A DNA stretch of 64,000 bases from Pseudovibrio exalbescens DSM 16456 (GCF_000422785.1 NZ_AUGS01000002.1:124001-188000), one strand, 5' to 3'. Shown: positions 34,854 through 46,528, numbered from the stretch's first letter. Notes: a model not told the origin generated them from the sequence alone. Numbers and translations are program-made.

Positions 34854-35705
34854 CTAGCCCAACTCGAACGTGGTGATGCCGAAAATCTTGCTCAAGGGCA
34901 AATCTGGTGCTTCGCCGTGGTACATGCGCTCGGTTTCGAAGACGGGCGATAGCTCATAGCGTTCGGCAAACGCTTCCGCTTCCGTGTTCGGCTCCGGCAG
35001 GTCCAGCGTCACCATTTGACCGCGCACGGAACCGGCGAGGGCGCGAAACAGCAAGTCTGCCGTTTCCGCCGTTTCGGCAAAGAGTGGGCCAATCTTGTAT
35101 CCTTCTCGACAGGCACGGATCGTACCGCAGCCGGTGATACTGCCATCTTCCACGACGCAAAACCCGAACCGTTGCCTATTCATTGGTTGATGCCATGCTT
35201 TGAGAAATGCGGGACGTGGTGTGGGAACGAACGCCTGATCATATTCGGCAATACTTGGGAATATGCCAGTGCCGATGGGCGACAGCCGAGGATCCTGCGG
35301 CACAGATACAACGGAAAGTCCAGTGTATCGCAGGTTTCGATGGGCTGGCTCAAAGCCGGACTTCCGGTAGGTGCTCACCTGTTCGGGAACGCTGTCCAGG
35401 CCAATTAGACGTCCTTCGACAGTTGTCAGCGCCTCACGCCAGACTTGCAGCGCCAGCCCCTTGCCACGTTGGTCCGGGTGGCAAATGTAAAACCCGATGA
35501 ACCCATAATCGCCTCCATATTTGACCGCCGAAATGCCGGCAATCAGTCCGCCCTCCTGCTTGATGCCCCAAAAGCCGCTGGGATCGGCGGCCCAGAACGC
35601 ATTGGCATCATCGAGGCCCGGATTCCAGCCCTCATCCTCTGCCCAGTCCATCAATGTATCCAGATCCGAGCGGGTGAGTTGTGTAACGCGATTGGCCGAG
35701 CTCAT
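34854..35705 (-). CDS. Double-domain GNAT family N-acetyltransferase
   Basis: A 283-residue protein with an N-terminal GNAT domain: FIGFYICHPDQRGKGLALQV holds the acetyl-CoA loop (Q/R-x-x-G-x-G/A) near residue 80, followed by LIGLDSVPEQVSTYRKSGFEP. The C-terminal half (about 150-283) begins EYDQAFVPTPRPAFLKAWHQ and contains GCGTIRACREGYKIGPLFAE, resembling the YitH/HolE-type C-terminal acetyltransferase domain. The substrate is unknown. The ATG has an AGGAG upstream. It converges with the LysR gene with 6 bp between stops and is divergent from the enoyl-CoA hydratase gene. Confidence 0.82.
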   Translation of the reverse strand: MSSANRVTQLTRSDLDTLMDWAEDEGWNPGLDDANAFWAADPSGFWGIKQEGGLIAGISAVKYGGDYGFIGFYICHPDQRGKGLALQVWREALTTVEGRLIGLDSVPEQVSTYRKSGFEPAHRNLRYTGLSVVSVPQDPRLSPIGTGIFPSIAEYDQAFVPTPRPAFLKAWHQPMNRQRFGFCVVEDGSITGCGTIRACREGYKIGPLFAETAETADLLFRALAGSVRGQMVTLDLPEPNTEAEAFAERYELSPVFETERMYHGEAPDLPLSKIFGITTFELG

Positions 35706-35881
35706 GGGTTTGCTGATCTCCTGCTGTCATTCGGGATTCAACGTAGCAGCACAGCGCCCCTTCTCAAAGGGCGAGGCGTCGCCGACCGTGCCTCTCAAGT
35801 GACCAGAAGGTTCAATAGGCCGCATGGGGCATCTGTTTTAAGACTTACGGTAATCTACCATGGTCAAGAGGGGGAGCTCCC

Positions 35882-36655
35882 ATGAGCTATGAGAATATTA
35901 TCGTTGAAACTCGCGGTAAGGTGGGGCTGGTAACGCTGAACCGACCAGAGGCGCTGAACGCCCTCAACAAGGACTTGATTGATGAGCTTTCAGAGGCGCT
36001 TAGCACATTTGACAAGGATGAGGACATTGGCTGCATCGTCCTGACTGGTTCTGAAAAGGCGTTCGCAGCGGGCGCGGACATCAAGGCGATGGCCGATAAC
36101 GAGTATGTTGATACCTACCTGACGGATTTTCTTGCCAATTGGGATGATGTTACCCGCGTGCGCAAGCCTGTGATCGCTGCGGTGGCTGGATTCGCGCTGG
36201 GCGGGGGCTGCGAACTGGCCATGATGTGCGATTTCATCATTGCTGCTGATTCCGCTCGTTTTGGTCAGCCTGAAATCAAACTCGGCGTTATGCCAGGTGC
36301 AGGTGGTACACAGCGACTCACACGCTTTGTTGGTAAGTCGAAGGCCATGGAATTGTGCCTGACCGGGCGCATGATGGATGCCGAAGAAGCAGAGCGATCC
36401 GGTCTTGTCAGTCGGATTGTAAAAGCCGAAGACCTTGTTGAAGATGCCGTTGCGACAGCGGGGAAAATCGCTGAATTCTCAATGCCAATCGTCATGATGA
36501 CCAAGGAAAGCGTCAACCGCTCCTATGAGGTTTCCCTGTCTGAAGGGGTGCGTTTTGAACGCCGTCTGTTCCAGTCCATGTTCGCGACGACGGACCAGAA
36601 GGAAGGGATGAAGGCCTTCATTGAAAAGCGCAAACCGGCGTTCAAAAATCGCTGA
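35882..36655 (+). CDS. Short-chain enoyl-CoA hydratase (crotonase)
   Basis: A 257-residue crotonase that hydrates 2-enoyl-CoA to 3-hydroxyacyl-CoA. The oxyanion-hole segments [12 protein letters not shown] near residue 60 and [16 protein letters not shown] near 103 are present, and both catalytic glutamates are there, one in [11 protein letters not shown] and one in [18 protein letters not shown]. It could process crotonyl-CoA from the glutaryl-CoA dehydrogenase described above and supply 3-hydroxybutyryl-CoA, linking lysine breakdown to PHB; this is inference. It lies upstream of rpsT and dnaA, an order common in Rhizobiales chromosomes. Confidence 0.93.
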   Translation: MSYENIIVETRGKVGLVTLNRPEALNALNKDLIDELSEALSTFDKDEDIGCIVLTGSEKAFAAGADIKAMADNEYVDTYLTDFLANWDDVTRVRKPVIAAVAGFALGGGCELAMMCDFIIAADSARFGQPEIKLGVMPGAGGTQRLTRFVGKSKAMELCLTGRMMDAEEAERSGLVSRIVKAEDLVEDAVATAGKIAEFSMPIVMMTKESVNRSYEVSLSEGVRFERRLFQSMFATTDQKEGMKAFIEKRKPAFKNR

Positions 36656-36691
36656 TGTTGGTTTTAAAAGCATGGCGGGCGCGTTTTCCCA

Positions 36692-36720
36692 TTGACGTGG
36701 CTGTTACTCATGCTTATAAG
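36692..36720 (+). promoter_or_regulatory. Sigma-70-type promoter of rpsT
   Basis: TTGACG (36692-36697) and TATAAG (36715-36720) are separated by 17 bases, near-consensus for a housekeeping promoter. It lies 118 bases before the rpsT start codon, leaving a GC-rich leader of roughly 110 bases. Confidence 0.7.
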
Positions 36721-36837
36721 CGCTCCACAACCGGTGGCGGACTTGTTCGCCGCCGCTTTCGTTTGACCGGGGTTGCTTTGGGCGGCCTCGTTCGCGATTT
36801 GACACCAGTTCTTTACTGACAGATCAGGACAGAGCCC

Positions 36838-37104
36838 ATGGCCAACACTCCTTCGGCCAAGAAGGCGGCCCGTAAAATTGCCCGCCGGACGGCCACTAAT
36901 AAGGCTCGCCGTAGCCGTGTTCGCACTTTTGTGCGTCAAGTAGAAGAAGCTATTGCGTCTGGTGACCAGACCAAGGCTAACGAAGCGTTTAAAGCCGCTC
37001 AGCCGGAAATCATGCGCGCAGCAGGTAAAGGCGTTCTTCATGCCAACACCGCAGCGCGGAAGGTCTCCCGCCTGAACGCACGTATCAAGGCTCTCAGCGC
37101 TTGA
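36838..37104 (+). CDS. rpsT: 30S ribosomal protein S20
   Basis: S20 binds 16S rRNA early in 30S assembly. The 88-residue basic protein reads [20 protein letters not shown] at its N terminus and ends in [20 protein letters not shown], both typical of bacterial S20. It has its own strong promoter upstream and a near-perfect terminator downstream, so it is a single-gene unit. Confidence 0.98.
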   Translation: MANTPSAKKAARKIARRTATNKARRSRVRTFVRQVEEAIASGDQTKANEAFKAAQPEIMRAAGKGVLHANTAARKVSRLNARIKALSA

Positions 37105-37131
37105 TAAGCCTTAACAGGTTTTATCAAAAAA

Positions 37132-37159
37132 CCCGACCGTTCAGGTCGGGTTTTTTTTT
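37132..37159 (+). terminator. Rho-independent terminator of rpsT
   Basis: CCCGACC (37132-37138) and GGTCGGG (37144-37150) form a 7-bp perfect stem with a 5-base loop, followed by nine Ts. Confidence 0.93.
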
Positions 37160-37897
37160 AGCCGGGGTTCTATTATTGCCTGTTTTTTAAGCGGATACGC
37201 CTAAAAGTTGCTTGTGGATTACTCTGCATATTTGGCAGTAAATATTCAATATTATCAATAACTTGGAGATAGGTTAAAATTAGCAATGCCAATCACCTGA
37301 GATTCTTTGCGAGTCAAGGAAAAAGCGTCGGAATTTTTTTTGCGAAGCCTGGCTTGGTGCATTAACCAACCGGCGTTTCGAAAAGCCATTGAGTCTGAAG
37401 CGCTTTGTGGCATTCCTCGCCTTCGGATGTTAATGATTACCCTAAAGGAAGGGGCGTAGCTATTACGATCTGTTAATTTTTGGCTATTGCGGGACCAAAA
37501 CGGGCTGTGTATGGTCCCAAGAAGTCGTCGGGTTGCTGCTCGGTTCCCTCTCCGAAACTAAAGAAAACGCTGTGGATCGGGAAGTTGAGGCAGCGCTTAC
37601 TACTAGTAGTGATTGTGCGTAAGTAACATGGCAACTTGATCACTAGTAACGGGTATTCAGGTTTACTTTGTAGGAAGTTGTAACTGGGCTTGCCCGGGGC
37701 GATATCCTATTGTTAGGGGCAATGTAAACTGGGCGGACAGTAGGGCGTTAACGGTGGGGACGGACAAAGTCAGTTCAAACATGGTAAGCTTCCGAAAGCC
37801 GAGAGATGCGAGTGCGGCACCTATTGGTTGCCTGAACGCAAACGCTTGGATTACGGCGGCGCGCCAACACGCTGATGTCAAAAGGGGATTTTGGGTC

Positions 37898-38143
37898 ATG
37901 TCGATTAAGGCTGTGCATTGGGGGGCGTTGTTGAAGATGGTGACGAACCGACTTTCTCAGCCAGCCGCGAAAAAAAGGCTTGACCAAATTGCCGATATCT
38001 ATTTTCTGTGCCGGTCCGAGACGCGCAGTCACTCTGCAGCGCAAGCAAGGGCAGCATTCGAAAAAGCTCGGTATTTTAAGTGGACAGATAGGATCGCAGG
38101 GCCGTTGGTAACAACAGGACGAGGGGCATCGTATCCAGGTTGA
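37898..38143 (+). CDS. Possible small hypothetical protein (low confidence)
   Basis: An open frame of 81 codons within the rpsT-dnaA gap, starting at an ATG with AAAGGGG ten bases upstream. The product is basic, starts SIKAVHWGALLKMVTNRLSQ and has one helical, charged stretch (SAAQARAAFEKARYFKWTD). No signal peptide, membrane segment or known motif is seen and I do not recognise it. It may be a chance frame in a regulatory region; nothing except the start site argues for translation. Confidence 0.2.
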   Translation: MSIKAVHWGALLKMVTNRLSQPAAKKRLDQIADIYFLCRSETRSHSAAQARAAFEKARYFKWTDRIAGPLVTTGRGASYPG

Positions 38144-38284
38144 GGTCTTTTGGGCGTCCCGGGATACTGATCGCACACATACACCATAGGAATTCTCTTG
38201 GTAGGGGCACCTCCCAAGATACACGGTTGCTGTAGCAGCAAAAAACAATCGACGCTCATGAATGAGCGCAACAACTTTTGAATC

Positions 38285-38308
38285 TGGGCATCTGTGGCGG
38301 AATGCCCA
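38285..38308 (+). promoter_or_regulatory. Hairpin in the dnaA leader, next to its ribosome binding site
   Basis: TGGGCAT (38285-38291) pairs exactly with ATGCCCA (38302-38308) around a 10-base loop. The AAGGAGG ribosome binding site begins about five bases later. A structured leader here could tune DnaA translation. Confidence 0.5.
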
Positions 38309-38325
38309 TATTGAAGGAGGCTTAC

Positions 38326-39801
38326 ATGCACGTTCAGGAAGCTCCAGGGCCGGAGCAGTGGGACCGCGTAAAGAAACGCCTGCGGGCCGAGTTGGGTGAA
38401 GACGTTTTTACCAGCTGGTTTGCGCGCGTAGATCTGGAAGGCCATGATGATGGCACGGTGCGCTTGTCCGTTCCGACCCGCTTTTTGAAGCAGTGGATTC
38501 AATCCCATTATCGTGAACGCTTGATGGGCCTTTGGAAGAACGAGTGCGAAGATGTACAGCGCATTGAACTGACCGTGCGCGGTGCAGTTCGACCGCGTCC
38601 TGCAGCCCAAAAGGCGGCCGTTCAAGCCGGTATGCCGAATGGCGGCAAGGCAACAGACATGCGCCCCATTCAGGTCAACGACCCTGTGGGTCTGCGCGCC
38701 AATGCGCCGACATCGTCCGCAATGTCCCGTCCAGCCGGACGAGCGGATGCTTCAAGCAAGGATGTTCTCGAGGGTGCGGCCCTTGATCCCAAGTACACGT
38801 TCGATACCTTCGTTGAAGGTGAGTCCAACGTGCTGGCTCTGGCTGCCGCACGGCAGGTCGCCGGTGGGGGTGTTGTCACCTTCAATCCGCTGTTCCTGCA
38901 TGCCTCTGTTGGTCTGGGCAAGACCCACCTGATGCAGGCCATTGCCAATCAGGCCCGCAATTCTGGCCGTCGTGTTCTGTACCTGACGGCAGAGCATTTC
39001 ATGTACCGGTTTGTGTCCGCATTGCAGCAGCAGTCTGCCATGGCCTTTAAGGACACCTTGCGGTCAATTGATTTGCTGTTGATCGACGATATGCAGTTCC
39101 TTCACGGCAAACAGGTTCAGCAGGAGTTCTGCCATACGCTCAACGCGCTCATTGATGGGGCGCGTCAGGTTGTGGTGGCAGCAGACCGGGCGCCGTCTGA
39201 TCTCGAAAGTCTGGATGACCGGGTGCGTTCGCGCTTGGCTGGCGGCCTTGTCGTTAACATCTCCGAGCCGGATTTCAACTTGCGGCGGGCCATTCTGGAA
39301 GATCGCATGCGTGCTCAGCAGCGCAGTTACCCGAACTTCCATGTGCCTGATGCTGTGTTGGACTACATTGCGCGCAACGTGACTTCGTCTGGGCGTGACC
39401 TTGAAGGGGCGTTGAACCGGCTGGTTGCCCATAACCAACTCACCAATTCGCCTGTTACCTTGGACATGGCTGAAATCACACTTCGTGATTTGATCCGCGC
39501 TGCAGAGCCGCGCCGGGTCAAGATTGAAGATATTCAGCGGGTGGTTTCCAAGCACTACAATGTGACGAAGGCAGATTTGCTCTCTGCACGCCGCACCCGC
39601 ACGATCGTGCGTCCCCGTCAGATTGCCATGTATCTCGCCAAGATGATGACACCGCGCTCCCTGCCGGAAATCGGCCGCCGTTTTGGTAACCGAGATCACA
39701 CCACCGTGTTGCATGCAGTGCGGAAGATCGAGGAACTAGCCAAGGCGGATAACGGATTGGCGCAGGAAATTGAGTTGTTGAAGCGCATGCTGGACGCGTA
39801 A
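38326..39801 (+). CDS. dnaA: Chromosomal replication initiator protein DnaA
   Basis: DnaA binds DnaA boxes and melts oriC to start replication. The 491-residue protein has the N-terminal helicase-loading domain ([20 protein letters not shown]), a short variable linker (about 90-150), the AAA+ core with [13 protein letters not shown] and [12 protein letters not shown], an arginine finger near [10 protein letters not shown], and the C-terminal DNA-binding signature [18 protein letters not shown]. The ATG at 38326 has a perfect AAGGAGG, ruling out the frame extension to 38278. It has its own terminator, so dnaN is not simply co-transcribed. Confidence 0.98.
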   Translation: MHVQEAPGPEQWDRVKKRLRAELGEDVFTSWFARVDLEGHDDGTVRLSVPTRFLKQWIQSHYRERLMGLWKNECEDVQRIELTVRGAVRPRPAAQKAAVQAGMPNGGKATDMRPIQVNDPVGLRANAPTSSAMSRPAGRADASSKDVLEGAALDPKYTFDTFVEGESNVLALAAARQVAGGGVVTFNPLFLHASVGLGKTHLMQAIANQARNSGRRVLYLTAEHFMYRFVSALQQQSAMAFKDTLRSIDLLLIDDMQFLHGKQVQQEFCHTLNALIDGARQVVVAADRAPSDLESLDDRVRSRLAGGLVVNISEPDFNLRRAILEDRMRAQQRSYPNFHVPDAVLDYIARNVTSSGRDLEGALNRLVAHNQLTNSPVTLDMAEITLRDLIRAAEPRRVKIEDIQRVVSKHYNVTKADLLSARRTRTIVRPRQIAMYLAKMMTPRSLPEIGRRFGNRDHTTVLHAVRKIEELAKADNGLAQEIELLKRMLDA

Positions 39802-39854
39802 GTACGCGGCAGTTGCCTCGAAATGACAGGCGGGTTCGTTAAAGCCCGCGTATT

Positions 39855-39888
39855 GAGGGCGCTGTCAACAGCGCCCTCTTGCTTTTTT
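39855..39888 (+). terminator. Rho-independent terminator of dnaA
   Basis: GAGGGCGCTGT (39855-39865) pairs with ACAGCGCCCTC (39868-39878), a nearly uninterrupted 10-11 bp stem, followed by TTGCTTTTTT. A second hairpin, GCGGG...CCCGC, stands at 39831-39850 just before it. Confidence 0.9.
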
Positions 39889-39990
39889 ATTCCATAAAGG
39901 GCAGTTTCTACGGCCCGGCGTCCCTGCCGGACGGGCGTTCTAGAATAAACAATTGCGGTCCCCGGGCCGCCAGCAAAACGGATGTTTCGC

Positions 39991-41109
39991 ATGAAAGCGA
40001 CACTTGAGCGGACTGAGCTCCTGAAGTCATTGACCCACGTGCATCGTGTTGTTGAGCGGCGAAATACGATCCCGATCCTGTCCAACGTCATGTTGCAGGC
40101 GGAAGGCGGCGAACTGAAGCTGCGGGCGACAGACCTTGATTTGGAAGTCATTGAGACAATTCCAGCGATGATTGAGGTACCTGGCGCCACCACCGTTCCC
40201 GCCCATATGATTTATGAGATCGTACGCAAGTTGCCCGACGGTTCTCAGGTCGTTCTTGAAGCCTCGGGTGACGATACCACGCTCGACATTCGGGCTGGAC
40301 GCTCACGATTTGCATTGCAAATGCTGCCCACATCCGATTTCCCGGATATGACCGCAGGCGACTTCACGCACGCTTTCGTCATTCCGGCCGGCGGCATCCG
40401 AAAGCTGATTGATGCGACACAATTTGCCATCTCAACTGAAGAAACGCGCTATTATCTGAATGGCATTTACATGCATGCGGTTGAAGCGGATGGTGGGGTC
40501 AAGTTCCGGGCCGTGGCAACCGATGGCCACCGTCTTGCGCAATCGGAACTGCCGGCACCTGAGGGCGCCGAAGGCATGCCGGGCATCATTGTTCCGCGCA
40601 AGACTGTTGGCGAAATCCAGAAGCTGCTTGAGGATCCGGAAGCGGAAGTGAAAGTGGAGCTATCGGAAACCAAGATCCGGTTTACAACCGGCCCGATTGT
40701 TCTCACGTCCAAGCTCATTGATGGCAGTTTCCCGGATTACGGCCGCGTCATTCCCAAGAACAACGACAAGGAACTGCGCGTCGACCGCGATGTTTTCAAG
40801 GAAGCCGTGGACCGTGTTTCCACCATCTCTTCGGAACGCGGCCGGGCCGTCAAGCTGGCTTTGTCCGAAGGCAAGCTTGTTCTGACCGTTACCAACCCGG
40901 ATTCCGGGTCTGCGACCGAAGAACTGATGGTCGAATATGAAGCGGACGACATGGAGATTGGTTTCAACTCCAAATACCTTCTGGATATTGCCGGCCAGCT
41001 CTCCGCAGATGCGGCGTTGTTCCGTCTTGCCGATTCCGGTTCGCCGACGCTTATTCAGGAAGATGGAAAAGAAGATACACTGTTCGTGCTGATGCCGATG
41101 CGCGTATAG
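39991..41109 (+). CDS. dnaN: DNA polymerase III beta subunit (sliding clamp)
   Basis: The ring-shaped processivity clamp that also recruits repair proteins. The 372-residue protein begins KATLERTELLKSLTHVHRVV and shows ERRNTIPILSNVML, TDLDLEVIE, EETRYYLNGIYMH, ATDGHRLAQSE and the C-terminal VLMPMRV that forms part of the hydrophobic binding pocket. I start it at the ATG at 39991, which matches the family; an ATG three codons earlier is possible. It lies 64 bp upstream of recF, with a small hairpin between them. Confidence 0.98.
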   Translation: MKATLERTELLKSLTHVHRVVERRNTIPILSNVMLQAEGGELKLRATDLDLEVIETIPAMIEVPGATTVPAHMIYEIVRKLPDGSQVVLEASGDDTTLDIRAGRSRFALQMLPTSDFPDMTAGDFTHAFVIPAGGIRKLIDATQFAISTEETRYYLNGIYMHAVEADGGVKFRAVATDGHRLAQSELPAPEGAEGMPGIIVPRKTVGEIQKLLEDPEAEVKVELSETKIRFTTGPIVLTSKLIDGSFPDYGRVIPKNNDKELRVDRDVFKEAVDRVSTISSERGRAVKLALSEGKLVLTVTNPDSGSATEELMVEYEADDMEIGFNSKYLLDIAGQLSADAALFRLADSGSPTLIQEDGKEDTLFVLMPMRV

Positions 41110-41116
41110 TCGACAA

Positions 41117-41144
41117 AAGCCTCACCCAAACAGGTGTGAGGCTT
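41117..41144 (+). other. Inverted repeat between dnaN and recF
   Basis: AAGCCTCAC (41117-41125) and GTGAGGCTT (41136-41144) form a perfect 9-bp stem with a 10-base loop. No T-run follows, so read-through into recF is expected; it may be an attenuator or an mRNA processing site. Confidence 0.5.
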
Positions 41145-41173
41145 CAAAATCCTAGCCAAGAGAGTGACGCAGG

Positions 41174-42304
41174 ATGTCAGACCCAGTGTCCGTGACGCTG
41201 ACACGTCTGGCTCTGACAGATTTTCGCAACTACGCGTCTGCGACGATCCCGCTGTCGAGCCAGATGGTGGCCTTTGTGGGTGACAATGGCGCAGGCAAGA
41301 CCAATATTCTGGAAGCCATATCCTTCCTGACCGCAGGTCGGGGGCTTCGGCGTTCAGCCCTTTCCGACATCGGACGCGCAGTGGCATCCGGTAGTTGGGC
41401 GGTAAACGCGCGTATTGAAGGTGTGTACGGCGAAACGCGCCTTGGCACAGGATATACTGCCGGGGAAACAGGTCGGCGGGTTCGGATCGATGGCGAAGAC
41501 GCTCGGTCCTCCGACATGCTACTGGACTATATTCGCGTTTTATGGCTGGTGCCCAGCATGGATGGCCTATTTACCGGCCCGGGATCAGATCGTCGTCGGT
41601 TTCTCGATCGTTTGGTCCTGTCTCTCAATCCGTCTCATGGCCGCATGGTTGCCAACTATGAAAAGGCGTTGCGTCAGCGCAATCGGTTGCTGGCGGAAGG
41701 GGGCATGCCCAGTTTTCTTGATGCTCTGGAAGCGCAAGTGGCGGAGTTGGGCACGGCAGTGACAATTTCTCGGCGGGAAACCGTGAGTTTACTGGCGGCA
41801 ACCATTGAGGACCAAGCGGGCTTGGGATTGCCCTTTCCAAAGGCGTTGATCCAACTTGAAGGGGGATTTGAAACGCTTACGGAGGGTATGAACTCCACCG
41901 ATACCGAAGACGCGTTTCGCACTCTGTTATCCGACGGCCGCTACCGTGATCGCGCGGCTGGCCGTACGCTGGAAGGACCGCATCGCTCTGATCTTGTGGT
42001 GCATCATGCGGAAAAGGAACTGCCCGCTGCCCTGGCTTCCACCGGGGAACAAAAGGCTCTGCTCATCGGCCTTGTGCTGGCTCATGCCAGCCTTACAAGT
42101 GCCGTTTCGGGGATGGCGCCGGTGTTGCTGCTGGATGAGGTCGCCGCACACCTTGATCCCGCGCGGCGGGCCGCGTTGTTTGCACGTCTGGAAGCCATTG
42201 GCGGCCAGGTGTTCATGACCGGGACTGATGCTGCCCTGTTCGAAGATCTGCCATCTGGCGCAGAACGTTTTCAAGTGACCGATGCACACATCGCGAGATT
42301 GTAG
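41174..42304 (+). CDS. recF: DNA replication and repair protein RecF
   Basis: RecF is an SMC-like ATPase that loads RecA onto gapped DNA with RecO and RecR. The Walker A is VGDNGAGKTNILEAISFLTAG near residue 35, the ABC-type signature region reads LASTGEQKALLIGLVLAHA, and Walker B is VLLLDEVAAHLD near 325. TDFRNYASATI at the N terminus is typical. The length of 376 residues is normal. The start ATG is the first in the frame and lies 64 bp after dnaN. Confidence 0.96.
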   Translation: MSDPVSVTLTRLALTDFRNYASATIPLSSQMVAFVGDNGAGKTNILEAISFLTAGRGLRRSALSDIGRAVASGSWAVNARIEGVYGETRLGTGYTAGETGRRVRIDGEDARSSDMLLDYIRVLWLVPSMDGLFTGPGSDRRRFLDRLVLSLNPSHGRMVANYEKALRQRNRLLAEGGMPSFLDALEAQVAELGTAVTISRRETVSLLAATIEDQAGLGLPFPKALIQLEGGFETLTEGMNSTDTEDAFRTLLSDGRYRDRAAGRTLEGPHRSDLVVHHAEKELPAALASTGEQKALLIGLVLAHASLTSAVSGMAPVLLLDEVAAHLDPARRAALFARLEAIGGQVFMTGTDAALFEDLPSGAERFQVTDAHIARL

Positions 42305-42398
42305 TCCATCTCAACACCATTGCGCCGCAAAATAGGGTGAGATACAGCTAGAGGGTACGCTTGAACCTTATGGAAGCCCGCTGCTTGGGAGACGCCTC

Positions 42399-43025
42399 GT
42401 GGATTTTGCATCTCTGCTTTTGTTCGCTGGAACGTTGTTTGTTGCGGCAATAACACCCGGCCCTGGCATCGCGGCACTTGTTGCCCGGGTTTTGGGCGGT
42501 GGCTCACGGGGTACGCCTGTGTTTTGCATGGGCATGGTTTCCGGAGATATGGTTTGGTTTACTCTGGCGGCCCTTGGGATGGCAGCCATTGCCAATACGT
42601 TTGCATGGGCGTTTGTGGCGCTCAAGTATGTTGGCGCCGCCTATCTCCTGTTTCTGGCTTGGAAAATGTGGCGCGCAGGGGCGTTTGCGGCTGACAAGGA
42701 CGTGGCCGATGGGGGCGTGCCGCGTGTTGCTCCGGCTTTGAGAACCTATCTGGCCGGGCTGACGCTGACGCTTAGCAATCCTAAGGTTGTGCTGTTCTAC
42801 ATGGCTTTGCTGCCCAATCTCGTGCCCTTGGAAAAACTCACGTTGATCTCGTATGGTGAGATGGTTGCAGTGCTGGCGGCCACACTGGTGGTGGTGCTGA
42901 CAACTTACGTCGTGTTGGCGAGCCGAGCGCGGAAGATGTTGACCTCAGATCTGGCCATCAAACGGCTTACAAGAACCGCAAGTGGCGTCATGGTTGGTGC
43001 AGCTGTGGCGATCGTGACCCGGTAA
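42399..43025 (+). CDS. LysE/RhtB family amino acid exporter
   Basis: A 208-residue membrane protein with about six hydrophobic segments. The family signature ITPGPGIAALVARVLGGGSR appears near residue 20, followed by GDMVWFTLAALGMAAIAN and the YLAGLTLTLSNPKVVLFYMA block that defines the LysE/RhtB superfamily. Such proteins export amino acids, homoserine lactones or small metabolites; the substrate cannot be told here. It begins with GTG at 42399. It sits between recF and gyrB, an insertion into the otherwise conserved dnaA-dnaN-recF-gyrB order. Confidence 0.9.
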   Translation: MDFASLLLFAGTLFVAAITPGPGIAALVARVLGGGSRGTPVFCMGMVSGDMVWFTLAALGMAAIANTFAWAFVALKYVGAAYLLFLAWKMWRAGAFAADKDVADGGVPRVAPALRTYLAGLTLTLSNPKVVLFYMALLPNLVPLEKLTLISYGEMVAVLAATLVVVLTTYVVLASRARKMLTSDLAIKRLTRTASGVMVGAAVAIVTR

Positions 43026-43101
43026 GCTTCAGCGCCTCGTTGCAATACGTGATTTTTCCCGATTTTTCTTAAGTTTAGCGGGGGTCAAAGCCCCTGATTG
43101 G

Positions 43102-43129
43102 TTGAACCCGTGGCTCAAGGATTTATAAG
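43102..43129 (+). promoter_or_regulatory. Sigma-70-type promoter of gyrB
   Basis: TTGAAC (43102-43107) and TATAAG (43124-43129) are separated by 16 bases and lie 40 bases before the gyrB start. A GGGG-TCAAAG-CCCC hairpin at 43081-43094 precedes it. Confidence 0.6.
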
Positions 43130-43153
43130 GGTCAGAAGGCTAAAAAACCGTAG

Positions 43154-45622
<2,469 letters not shown>

Positions 45623-45648
45623 TCGACCTCTGACCACAGTAATGAGAA

Positions 45649-45675
45649 CGCCTCGGCAAAACCGAGGCGTTTTTT
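45649..45675 (+). terminator. Rho-independent terminator of gyrB
   Basis: CGCCTCGG (45649-45656) pairs with CCGAGGCG (45662-45669), 8 bp with a 5-base loop, followed by six Ts. Confidence 0.93.
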
Positions 45676-45688
45676 GTTGGCGAAGGCG

Positions 45689-46384
45689 CTAGACAGCCTC
45701 CTCCGTTCCATTGAGGATCCAAGTTTTGATCAAAAAATCAATGTGTTCGCTAATAGCTTCTGCGGCTTCCTCGGGTGTTCCGGTTCGGTAGCACTCGAGG
45801 ATATGAGAATGGCGTTGAAATACATCGTCGGCATTCACCTTTTCCGTCCGACCACTTAGTGTGAAGCGATGCATGTGTATTGCACATCTGTTGAGGATTG
45901 GTTCCAACCCTTTCAGGCCCGATTGCGCAAACAGCAAGCCATGAAACCGCCGGTCGAATTCACTGCAAAGGTAGATGCGCCCGTCCTGTGCTGTGCAGTA
46001 CATGGCATTCATTATTAGTTTCAGATTGTGATAGACCTCATCGGGTAGCTTGGAAGCGACCAGCCGGGCCGCTGCCTTTTCCAATTGCTTGCGGATCAAC
46101 ACCATCTGCAGGGCTTCGTTGCGGCAAAGCGGTGAAACCTGGGTACCCCGATAGTCGTTGCGAATGACAAGACCATTGTTGTCCAGCCGGATAAGCGCCT
46201 CTCGCACTGTTCCCTGCGCACATCCATAGTCGACCGCGATCTGTTGTTCGCCGATGGTTTGACCGGGCTTCAAGTCCCCAATGATGATCCGTTCCTTGAG
46301 GCCGAAATAGACGAAGTCGCTTTTGCGCGATCGCTGGCTTTGTCGAGGGCTTACGCCGAATTCTTTCACGAAATCCAAGTGCAT
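45689..46384 (-). CDS. GntR-family transcriptional regulator with FCD domain
   Basis: A 231-residue regulator of the FadR subfamily. The N-terminal winged helix reads LKERIIIGDLKPGQTIGEQQ and YGCAQGTVREALIRLDNNGL. The C-terminal FCD domain keeps the metal-binding pattern: an Asp in SEFDRRFHG, a His in VFQRHSHILECY and a His in AISEHIDFL. Such proteins sense small carboxylates or amino acids. I chose the ATG at 46384, since the frame upstream to 46549 runs through a palindrome at 46548-46560 that looks like an operator and has no ribosome binding site. It is divergent from the secretion system genes. Confidence 0.82.
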   Translation of the reverse strand: MHLDFVKEFGVSPRQSQRSRKSDFVYFGLKERIIIGDLKPGQTIGEQQIAVDYGCAQGTVREALIRLDNNGLVIRNDYRGTQVSPLCRNEALQMVLIRKQLEKAAARLVASKLPDEVYHNLKLIMNAMYCTAQDGRIYLCSEFDRRFHGLLFAQSGLKGLEPILNRCAIHMHRFTLSGRTEKVNADDVFQRHSHILECYRTGTPEEAAEAISEHIDFLIKTWILNGTEEAV

Positions 46385-46528
46385 GGGGCAGGCTTCAGCT
46401 TTATGGATGCCGGCGCATCCGTCATTTGATTGTGTTTTGGGGTGCAAGAAGCACCTTGTTTCCACTATCGCACCTTTGGGTTGTACTACAATCCGACGAA
46501 GGTTTAAGCAATTGGGATCAAGAATATT

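Larger units (their letters stand above)
37160..38325 (+). other. Long rpsT-dnaA intergenic region: dnaA control region and possible replication origin
   Basis: About 1.17 kb without a recognisable gene. The first 300 bases are clearly AT-rich. TGTGGATTA at 37213-37221 matches the DnaA box TGTGGATAA in eight of nine positions, with a weaker copy TGTGGATCG at 37571-37579 and TTATCAATA at 37253-37261. ACTACTAGTAGT at 37599-37610 is a perfect 12-bp palindrome. Three inverted repeats follow one another just before dnaA: TTGCTG-TAG-CAGCAA (38227-38241), CGCTCAT-GA-ATGAGCG (38253-38268) and TGGGCAT-N10-ATGCCCA (38285-38308). Together with dnaA, dnaN, recF and gyrB downstream this could be oriC, but many alphaproteobacteria replicate from a different locus, and too few exact DnaA boxes are seen for certainty. 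Confidence 0.45.

Noticed and set aside
37775-38248. Cys-rich 157-residue minus-strand frame in the rpsT-dnaA gap
   Set aside because: Irregular composition, many scattered Cys and Arg, no ribosome binding site and no recognisable domain; it looks like translated regulatory DNA.
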